From: a bacterium
GTDB taxonomy: Bacteria > Actinomycetota > Acidimicrobiia > Acidimicrobiales > Ilumatobacteraceae
Length of the DNA: 6,453 bases
Assembly: GCA_029978815.1 (NCBI GenBank)
Contig: JAPOIQ010000068.1
Location: 1 to 6,453 of the forward strand
Direction of reading: 5' to 3'
Shown: piece by piece, positions 1 to 4,895 of the stretch
Layout: each line of letters begins with the position of its first letter
Position numbering within the stretch: the first letter of the stretch is position 1
Notes under the pieces: model-generated
Seen by the model: only the letters and a program-made list of their open reading frames with translations
What the model was told of the DNA's origin: nothing
Databases searched by the model: none
Position numbers and translations under genes: made by a program

Positions 1-477
1 CATGGCACCCCAATGCGACGACTGATCGAGTCAGGTGCAATCCCTGGTGACCGATTCGTGCAGGTTGGCCTTCGCGGTTATTGGCCACCTGCGGACACCT
101 TTGGATGGATGCGCGAGCAAGGCATGGTGTGGCACACCATGCAAGAGATCTGGGAGCGCGGATTCAAAGCGGTGATGGATGACGCAGTAAACGAGGCGCT
201 CTCATCTGCCGAATATCTCTACATCTCGGTCGATGTTGACAGTCTCGACCCTTCCTTTGCTCCAGGGACAGGAACCCCAGAACCAGGTGGAATCTCAACG
301 ACTGACATTCTTCGGATCGTTCGCCAACTCGCAAAGGAGCACAACGTCGTCGGGATGGACGTCGTCGAAGTTGCGCCGGCGTATGACGTCAGCGAATTGA
401 CCGTCAACGTGGCTCACCGGATCGTCATGGAAGCACTTGGCGGGCTTGCGGCACGACGCCAAGATCTCTCGTCGTAG
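1..477 (+). CDS. Agmatinase/guanidino-acid ureohydrolase family protein, C-terminal part (5' end outside window)
   Basis: The arginase/agmatinase fold hydrolyses a guanidino group to urea and an amine with a two-Mn(II) centre in the cytosol. The reading frame is open from base 1 and begins inside the protein (HGTPMRR), so the ATG at 13 is not taken as the start; 158 C-terminal residues are present. Numbering from base 1, the family signature SVDVDSLDPSFAPGTGTPEP lies at about residues 76-95, with D78 and D80 as the expected metal ligands. The conserved VGMDVVEVAPAYD is at about 117-129, including E123. The last half resembles E. coli SpeB closely, as I recall that sequence. The metal-binding His and first Asp cluster lies upstream of the window. 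The substrate (agmatine, guanidinobutyrate, guanidinopropionate or another guanidine) cannot be settled from this half; the RGYWPP segment at 25-30 lies in the part that varies between subfamilies. Family assignment is firm, the agmatinase name is not. A nucleoside hydrolase gene follows after 35 bases on the same strand. Confidence 0.93.
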   Translation, partial: HGTPMRRLIESGAIPGDRFVQVGLRGYWPPADTFGWMREQGMVWHTMQEIWERGFKAVMDDAVNEALSSAEYLYISVDVDSLDPSFAPGTGTPEPGGISTTDILRIVRQLAKEHNVVGMDVVEVAPAYDVSELTVNVAHRIVMEALGGLAARRQDLSS

Positions 478-510
478 CGCACTAACCCAGTCTGGTTCGC
501 TCCCCTCACC

Positions 511-516
511 TAATGT
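511..516 (+). promoter_or_regulatory. Possible -10 hexamer (TAATGT) for a leaderless nucleoside hydrolase mRNA
   Basis: TAATGT fits TAnnnT and lies 8 bases before the in-frame ATG at 525, similar to the 6-7 base spacing at three other genes in the window. It overlaps the ATG at 513, so if it is used as a promoter the translated start would have to be 525. No -35 match is visible. The spacing is less good than at the other three sites, and the gene could also be read from the upstream ureohydrolase promoter. Confidence 0.25.
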
Positions 517-1463
517 CGGACGCCATGGCTCATCGACGACCCTTCTTCATCGACACCGACACCGCAAGCGACGATGCTGTCGCTCTTGTCATGGCGTTTG
601 CCCGAGACGACATTGACATTGTCGGCATCAGTGTCGTGGCTGGAAACGTCCCGCTTTCATCTGCTCTTCAGAACGCTCTCTACACGAGAGAAATTTGCGG
701 TCGAGAAGATGTGCCCGTCTACGCCGGAGCAGATCGCCCACTTTTATATGAACTTGGCACGGCTCAACACGTCCATGGCAATGACGGAATGGGCGACATT
801 GGACTTCCTCTTTCAGGACGAACCCCAAATGAAGGCCACGGAGTCGACGCGCTACTTCAAGCCTCGCGAGATCACGCAGGTGAACTCACGTTGGTGACCC
901 TCGGCCCTCTCACCAACATCGCTCTTGCGATTCACCGTGACCCAACGATTGCTGAACGCATCGCCCGTGTCGTCATCATGGGGGCCGCTGCTGACCACGT
1001 CGGGAATGTCAACCCTGTTGCAGAATTCAACATGTGGGTTGACCCCCACGCGGTGCAGATCGTGCTCGACTCGGGCCTACCACTTGAGTTCGTGGGCTGG
1101 GATATCTCACGACGCGACGCGGTGATCGTTCCTGATGAGGCTGTGCGGCTTCGTTCCATCGGAACACCGCTTGCAGAGTTCACGATTGACATTCAGCGAA
1201 TCGTCGCCGAGTTCTGCGCAAACGACACCAAACTTGCTGGCTTTGACATGCCTGATCCAATCACAATGGCGTACGCAATTGACCCTGCTGTTGCGACAGA
1301 AACTCGCCACCTCAATCTCGTGACCGAGTGCGGTGACGGCCCCACGCGCGGAATGGTCGTTATGGATCTCCTCGGTTTCACTGGCCGGGAACCCAACGCC
1401 CTCGTTGTCATGCATGCAGACCACGCTGCGTTCATCTCGCAACTCGAGGCCGCCATCTCATAA
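513..1463 (+). CDS. Nucleoside hydrolase (inosine/uridine-preferring IunH family)
   Basis: This family cleaves the N-glycosidic bond of ribonucleosides with a bound Ca(II), giving ribose and a free base for salvage. The 316-residue length is normal. The N-terminal metal motif IDTDTASDDA is at residues 13-22 (D14, D16, D20, D21), and PG of the usual DTDPG is replaced by TA. HGNDGMG is at 88-94, TLGPLTNIALA at 129-139, and GNVNPVAEFNMWVDP at 164-178. The C-terminal Ca-binding Asp is D248 in MPDPITMAYAIDP. The residue before it is P247, where the well-studied Crithidia enzyme has its catalytic His, so base specificity may differ; I cannot name the substrate. The start is uncertain: ATG 513 has no visible Shine-Dalgarno, while ATG 525 (MAHRRPFFIDTD) fits the family N-terminus and lies 8 bases after a TAATGT hexamer. 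The gene follows the ureohydrolase by 35 bases and may share its transcript. It converges on ilvE. Confidence 0.95.
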   Translation: MSDAMAHRRPFFIDTDTASDDAVALVMAFARDDIDIVGISVVAGNVPLSSALQNALYTREICGREDVPVYAGADRPLLYELGTAQHVHGNDGMGDIGLPLSGRTPNEGHGVDALLQASRDHAGELTLVTLGPLTNIALAIHRDPTIAERIARVVIMGAAADHVGNVNPVAEFNMWVDPHAVQIVLDSGLPLEFVGWDISRRDAVIVPDEAVRLRSIGTPLAEFTIDIQRIVAEFCANDTKLAGFDMPDPITMAYAIDPAVATETRHLNLVTECGDGPTRGMVVMDLLGFTGREPNALVVMHADHAAFISQLEAAIS

Positions 1464-1467
1464 GCCG

Positions 1468-1480
1468 GCCGCTCAGCGGC
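1468..1480. terminator. Weak GC hairpin between convergent genes, possible bidirectional terminator
   Basis: The 38 bases between the nucleoside hydrolase and ilvE stop codons contain GCCGC-TCA-GCGGC, a perfect 5-bp GC stem with a 3-base loop. It sits 5 bases after the plus-strand stop and downstream of ilvE on the minus strand. No T run follows on either strand, so it is not a standard intrinsic terminator. A U-less hairpin terminator is possible, and chance is also possible in a sequence of this composition. Confidence 0.3.
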
Positions 1481-1501
1481 GCTTGCGGACTATTAGGTTT
1501 C

Positions 1502-2419
1502 TTAGCCGACGAGTTCGCACCAGTGGCGGTATCGATCGATCTTTCCTCGAACCGCATCACCGTAGGTCTCCGCAATTGCACGGGTCATCGGGCCCGGGCA
1601 AGGAATCGCTCGATCATCAACCGAGTTGACGGAGGAAACCTCTGCTGCGGTTCCAACGACAAACGCTTCTTCGGCGATGTAGAGATCGCTACGAGCAAGG
1701 TTGTCGGTGCGAGCATCAAACCCCAGATCAGAAGCGATCGTCAAGACGGTGCTCTGCGTGATGCCCTCAAGAGCCCCTGCGGAAAGCGGAGGGGTGAGCA
1801 GCTTGCCATGGCGGGCAACGAAGAGGTTCTCGCCAGAACACTCGGCAACCAGCCCATTTGGCGCAAGCATGACAGCTTCGTCATAACCCGCCTGTAGCGC
1901 TTCAACTTTCGCAAGCGAAGAGTTGACATAGTTACCAACGGTCTTCGCTGCAGGTGGCATCGTGTTGTGATCATGACGAGTCCACGACGAGGTCTTTAGG
2001 CGAACGCCTTTCTCGACGGCGTCGTCGCCCAAGTAGGCGCCCCATGGCCAACAGGCAATTGCGACATCAACTTTGCACGGGAGGGGATTAAGTCCCATCT
2101 CGCCATATCCGAAATACGCGATCGGCCTGATATAACACGAGTCGAGGCCTGTTGATGCAACGGTTTCCTTCGTTGCGGCAATCAATTCGTCAACCGAGTA
2201 CGGCATCGGCATTCCGAGGATTTTCGCCGAGTTGTGCAGACGTTCGATGTGCTCAGTCAAACGGAAAACTGCAGGGCCGTCGGCGGTTTCATAGGCGCGG
2301 ATACCTTCGAATACGCCCATTCCGTAGTGCAGGGTGTGCGTGAGAATGTGCACATTGGCATCTGCCCAATTAACGAGCGAGCCATTCATCCAGATTTTTG
2401 GAGTTGGGGTAATCGGCAT
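1502..2419 (-). CDS. ilvE: Branched-chain amino acid aminotransferase (PLP fold type IV)
   Basis: It transfers an amino group between glutamate and the 2-oxo acids of leucine, isoleucine and valine, as the last step of their synthesis and the first of their breakdown. The 305-residue length matches the bacterial IlvE group. The N-terminal IWMNGSLVNWADANVHILTH (9-28) and YGMGVFEGIRAY (32-43) are typical. The PLP-binding lysine is K159 in PPAAKTVGNYVNSSLAK (155-171). SGENLF (195-200), the SAGALEGITQSTV stretch (213-225) and GTAAEVSSVNSVDD (256-269) are the expected cofactor and substrate loops. D-amino acid aminotransferase and aminodeoxychorismate lyase share this fold but are shorter and lack the EGIRAY-type N-terminus. 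The ATG lies 44 bases after the leuB stop on the same strand, with only a weak Shine-Dalgarno (GAAAG, 9 bases upstream) and no TAnnnT at the leaderless position. It is probably read from the leuB promoter. The pair covers the final two reactions to leucine. Confidence 0.96.
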   Translation of the reverse strand: MPITPTPKIWMNGSLVNWADANVHILTHTLHYGMGVFEGIRAYETADGPAVFRLTEHIERLHNSAKILGMPMPYSVDELIAATKETVASTGLDSCYIRPIAYFGYGEMGLNPLPCKVDVAIACWPWGAYLGDDAVEKGVRLKTSSWTRHDHNTMPPAAKTVGNYVNSSLAKVEALQAGYDEAVMLAPNGLVAECSGENLFVARHGKLLTPPLSAGALEGITQSTVLTIASDLGFDARTDNLARSDLYIAEEAFVVGTAAEVSSVNSVDDRAIPCPGPMTRAIAETYGDAVRGKIDRYRHWCELVG

Positions 2420-2463
2420 TTCAGCAGTCTTTCAGGCGTAAAAGCGGATGTTGGGCGCTTCGA

Positions 2464-3456
2464 TCAACCAGAAACGCGTGATGCGATCATGTCACCGATG
2501 GCAACGGTTCCTTCAGTCGGAACCTCGGCGCATGCCGCCTCGATGCGTCGGGCTGCATCAGCCTCACCCAGGAAATCAAGCATCAACGCGGCGGAGAGCA
2601 CCGCTGCAGTCGGGTTCGCTACTCCTGTTCCCGCAATGTCAGGGGCGGAGCCGTGAACCGGCTCAAACATTGATGGACCCGATCGAGATGGATTGAGGTT
2701 TGCTGAGGAGGCAAGGCCGATTCCACCAGAAACTGCTCCGCCAAGATCGGTGAGAATGTCACCGAACAAGTTGTCGGTCACCACAACGTCGTATCGGTGC
2801 GGGTCTTGCACAAAATAGATGCATGCGGCGTCAACGTGGTTGTACGCCGTCTCAATTTGCGGATATTCCGCTGCTACTTGGTTGAAGGTGCGCTCCCAGA
2901 GGTCGCCCGAAAACGTGAGCACATTCGTCTTGTGTACAAGAGTCACATGTTTGCGTTCACGTTGCATCGCAAGTTCGAATGCGTAACGAACACACCGCTC
3001 GACACCCATGCGAGAGTTCACTGAACCCTGGGTCGCAACCTCATTCGGTGTCCCCTTGCGCAAGACACCTCCCTCGCCAACGTAGGGGCCCTCGGTGTTC
3101 TCTCTGATGACCACGAAGTCGTGGGGCCGGGTATGCCCCGGTGCGGTACCGGCGAAGGGGCGTTGGTTGACATAAAGGTCAAGTTCAAACCGCATCTTCA
3201 GCAACAGGCCGCGCTCTATCACACCAGGTGGAACGCGAGGATCGCCGACTGCCCCGAGAAGAATCGCATCAAATTTGCGCAATTCGTTGAGGGTTTCATC
3301 AGAGAGGATCTCGCCATCGTTGAGATACCGAGCCCCACCGAGATCGAAATCTTCGGTCTCGATTGCAACGCCTGAGGCTCTCACAACCTTCAGTGCCTCC
3401 GCAGTGACCTCTGGGCCAATGCCATCTCCCCCTACAACTGCAATGCGATACGCCAT
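2464..3456 (-). CDS. leuB: 3-isopropylmalate dehydrogenase
   Basis: LeuB oxidises (2R,3S)-3-isopropylmalate with NAD; the product loses CO2 to give 4-methyl-2-oxopentanoate, which the neighbouring aminotransferase turns into leucine. The 330 residues begin with [18 protein letters not shown] (5-22). The substrate-binding residues are visible: R89 and R99 in [16 protein letters not shown]118 in [11 protein letters not shown]125, K176 in VHKTNVL, and the metal-binding D209, D233 and D237 in [10 protein letters not shown] and [13 protein letters not shown]. The NAD loop [18 protein letters not shown] is at 265-282. [20 protein letters not shown] and [13 protein letters not shown] are typical of actinobacterial LeuB, which is shorter than the roughly 360-residue E. 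coli form. Isocitrate and tartrate dehydrogenases are relatives, but the [12 protein letters not shown] helix indicates isopropylmalate. leuA, leuC and leuD are not in the window. The start ATG has no Shine-Dalgarno and lies just behind a TAnnnT hexamer, suggesting a leaderless mRNA. The gene is divergent from greA. Confidence 0.97.
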   Translation of the reverse strand: MAYRIAVVGGDGIGPEVTAEALKVVRASGVAIETEDFDLGGARYLNDGEILSDETLNELRKFDAILLGAVGDPRVPPGVIERGLLLKMRFELDLYVNQRPFAGTAPGHTRPHDFVVIRENTEGPYVGEGGVLRKGTPNEVATQGSVNSRMGVERCVRYAFELAMQRERKHVTLVHKTNVLTFSGDLWERTFNQVAAEYPQIETAYNHVDAACIYFVQDPHRYDVVVTDNLFGDILTDLGGAVSGGIGLASSANLNPSRSGPSMFEPVHGSAPDIAGTGVANPTAAVLSAALMLDFLGEADAARRIEAACAEVPTEGTVAIGDMIASRVSG

Positions 3457-3462
3457 ACAAGA

Positions 3463-3468
3463 ATGCTA
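3463..3468 (-). promoter_or_regulatory. Candidate -10 hexamer (TAGCAT) for leuB-ilvE, leaderless layout
   Basis: On the minus strand TAGCAT is followed by six bases (TCTTGT) and the leuB ATG. With a usual -10 position, transcription would start at or next to the A of the ATG, leaving no leader. A possible -35 (TTGTGC, minus strand, 3494 to 3489) is 20 bases away, which is long. No Shine-Dalgarno lies before the ATG, which agrees with a leaderless start. The same layout recurs at greA and the lipoprotein gene. Confidence 0.5.
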
Positions 3469-3483
3469 GGCCGACAGGATTCG

Positions 3484-3495
3484 CTTGCGCACAAG
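3484..3495. repeat. Imperfect 12-base palindrome in the leuB/greA divergent region
   Basis: CTTGCGCACAAG reads CTTG-N4-CAAG, with 10 of 12 positions matching its reverse complement. It lies about 28-39 bases upstream of the proposed leuB start point and 36-47 upstream of that of greA, close to the -35 zone of both. It could be an operator for a small dimeric regulator, but a short palindrome such as this can occur by chance and I do not recognise it as a known site. Confidence 0.2.
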
Positions 3496-3517
3496 AAATC
3501 ACGCTTCTCGCCTCCGG

Positions 3518-3523
3518 TAACCT
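3518..3523 (+). promoter_or_regulatory. Candidate -10 hexamer (TAACCT) for the greA operon, leaderless layout
   Basis: TAACCT fits TAnnnT and is followed by seven bases (ATGACAT) and the greA ATG, so transcription should begin at the start codon. There is no Shine-Dalgarno before the ATG and no -35 of TTGACA type at 16-19 bases upstream. The ATG at 3524 within the spacer is out of frame with greA. Confidence 0.5.
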
Positions 3524-3530
3524 ATGACAT

Positions 3531-3992
3531 ATGAGCGAGCAGCAACTCTCACGAGATGCCTACGAGCGCCTCAAGGCCGAATACGAGGATCTCTCTACCC
3601 GCGGACGAATCGAAGTCGCTGAAGAAATCGAACTCGCCCGGGCAGAGGGCGATCTCAAAGAAAATGCCGGATACCACGCTGCCAAGGACAAGCAAGGCCA
3701 TATGGAAGGGCGTATCCGCCAACTCGAGCATCTGTTGGAGAATGCGGTCGTTGTCGACGGTGCCCGGCAGGTGTTCACCATGATCTACGAAGGTGACGAT
3801 GCCAACATGGCAGAGCGTTTTGTCATCGGCAGCCAAGAGGAACGAGAGGGCCTCCCTGCGGATATCACCATCGTTGGCCCTGGTTCTCCGCTCGGTGATG
3901 CTCTTGCTCGCACCTCCGGCCCCGGCCCCTTGGAATACGAAGGACCAAATGGGATGTTGAAAGTAGAGATCCTTTCCATTGAAGATCTCTGA
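3531..3992 (+). CDS. greA: Transcription elongation factor GreA
   Basis: GreA enters the secondary channel of backtracked RNA polymerase and stimulates cleavage of the extruded RNA 3' end. The 153-residue length is normal (E. coli 158). The N-terminal antiparallel coiled coil spans about residues 5-75. Its tip motif ARAEGDLKENAGYHAAKDKQ (36-55) carries the two acidic residues D41 and E44, at the same positions as in E. coli GreA, so the cleavage-stimulating tip is intact. The C-terminal FKBP-like domain follows and includes VGPGSPLGDAL (115-125) and YEGPNGMLKVEIL (136-148). The GSPLG motif and intact tip favour GreA over Rnk or GreA-fold homologues such as Gfh1. ATG 3531 gives the expected N-terminus and is preceded by a leaderless-type TAnnnT rather than a Shine-Dalgarno. 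The gene heads a co-directional run, with the hydrolase start 21 bases after its stop. Confidence 0.97.
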   Translation: MSEQQLSRDAYERLKAEYEDLSTRGRIEVAEEIELARAEGDLKENAGYHAAKDKQGHMEGRIRQLEHLLENAVVVDGARQVFTMIYEGDDANMAERFVIGSQEEREGLPADITIVGPGSPLGDALARTSGPGPLEYEGPNGMLKVEILSIEDL

Positions 3993-4013
3993 CATCCCCG
4001 GGCGGCAACACGC

Positions 4014-4895
4014 GTGACGACAATCGAGAACAGTAGCGAATCAGAAACACTTGCTCCCCCGTTGCCCCCCGCAAGAACAGTCGAGCTCGACGACCTCGGC
4101 GAACTCAGCGTCCGGCATGTTGAAGGCCCAGTCGGAGCCCCCACGATTGCGTTACTCCATGGTTGGACAGCCAGCGCCGATATCAATTACTTCTCCGCGT
4201 ACGAGGCGCTCTCACAGCATTTCTCGATCATTGCGTTCGACCAACGCGGTCATGGGTCAGGTCTCCGCTCGAAGAAATCATTTCGGCTCGAAGACTGTGC
4301 TGACGATGTCATCCGGGTGGCCGATGTCCTTGGCATTGAGCACCTCATCGGTGTCGGCTATTCGATGGGAGGCACGATCGCCCAATTGCTATGGAAGCAG
4401 CACCCCGAACGCGTAAGAGGGCTCGTTCTCTGTGCAACCGCCCCGTACTTTTCTGAGCGACGTGAGGAACGACTGAGCTTCATGGGACTTAACGGGCTGG
4501 CAACCCTTGCCCGCCTCACCCCTGGGCAGGCTCGCGACTGGTTTAGCGAGCAGTTCTATTTGCAGCGCAAGTCAGAAAGTTGGGGGCCTTGGGCGATTGC
4601 CCAGGCAGCCCAACACGACTGGAGAATGGTTCTTGAAGCGGGCCACGCAGTCGGCCAATTCTCTTCGCTTGAATGGGCGCACACAATCGATGTGCCGACT
4701 TCGGTCGTCGTCACTCTTGATGATCCTGTCGTTCCCAAGTCACGTCAGGTGAAATTGTTTGACCTCATTCCAGATGCCGATGTGTTCCGGGTCAAAGGTG
4801 AGCACGATGCAATCGTTGCCCACGCCGATCGGTTCGTGCCGACCTTAGTTCGAGCAATCGACAGTGTCGCTCGCCGCACGCGAGCGTCATCATGA
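4014..4895 (+). CDS. Alpha/beta hydrolase fold protein (HGW, GYSMGG type)
   Basis: The 293-residue protein is a single-domain alpha/beta hydrolase with a complete catalytic set. The oxyanion-hole motif LLHGWTAS is at 47-54 and FDQRGHGSG at 75-83. The nucleophile elbow is GYSMGG at 115-120 with S117. The acid is D236 or D237 in TLDDPVVP, and the base is H264 in GEHDAIV. A cap region rich in Trp and Gln lies at about 145-222. There is no signal peptide or membrane segment, so it should be cytosolic. The fold covers esterases, lipases, C-C hydrolases and haloperoxidase-like enzymes, and the substrate cannot be read from these motifs. The first 25 residues (SSESETLAPPLPPAR) look disordered. The start is GTG at 4014, with a partial Shine-Dalgarno GGGCGG 8 bases before it; no better start precedes the fold. 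The stop overlaps the next gene's ATG by four bases (ATGA), implying coupled translation with the ABC1 kinase. Confidence 0.93.
   Translation: MTTIENSSESETLAPPLPPARTVELDDLGELSVRHVEGPVGAPTIALLHGWTASADINYFSAYEALSQHFSIIAFDQRGHGSGLRSKKSFRLEDCADDVIRVADVLGIEHLIGVGYSMGGTIAQLLWKQHPERVRGLVLCATAPYFSERREERLSFMGLNGLATLARLTPGQARDWFSEQFYLQRKSESWGPWAIAQAAQHDWRMVLEAGHAVGQFSSLEWAHTIDVPTSVVVTLDDPVVPKSRQVKLFDLIPDADVFRVKGEHDAIVAHADRFVPTLVRAIDSVARRTRASS

Noticed and set aside
13..15. ATG 13 as the start of the ureohydrolase
   Set aside because: The frame is open to base 1 with family-conserved HGTP before it, and a start here would remove the N-terminal half of the catalytic domain. The gene is cut by the window edge, not truncated.
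484..497. Short inverted repeat (AACC...GGTT) between the ureohydrolase and nucleoside hydrolase genes
   Set aside because: It needs a bulged base, forms only about five pairs and has no T run, so it is not supported as a terminator.
1107..1442. 111-residue minus-strand open frame inside the nucleoside hydrolase gene
   Set aside because: It lies antisense within a conserved enzyme and has no recognisable motif.
2234..2656. 140-residue plus-strand open frame spanning the ilvE/leuB junction
   Set aside because: It is antisense to the ends of two clear genes and shows no domain or start signal.
3549..3995. 148-residue minus-strand open frame opposite greA
   Set aside because: It lies wholly antisense to an unmistakable GreA, matches no family I recognise, and has no promoter or ribosome site of its own. 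It is a shadow frame.
3785..4186. 133-residue minus-strand open frame across the greA/hydrolase junction
   Set aside because: It is Ser/Pro/Arg-rich, as frames antisense to coding DNA commonly are, and overlaps two well-supported genes.
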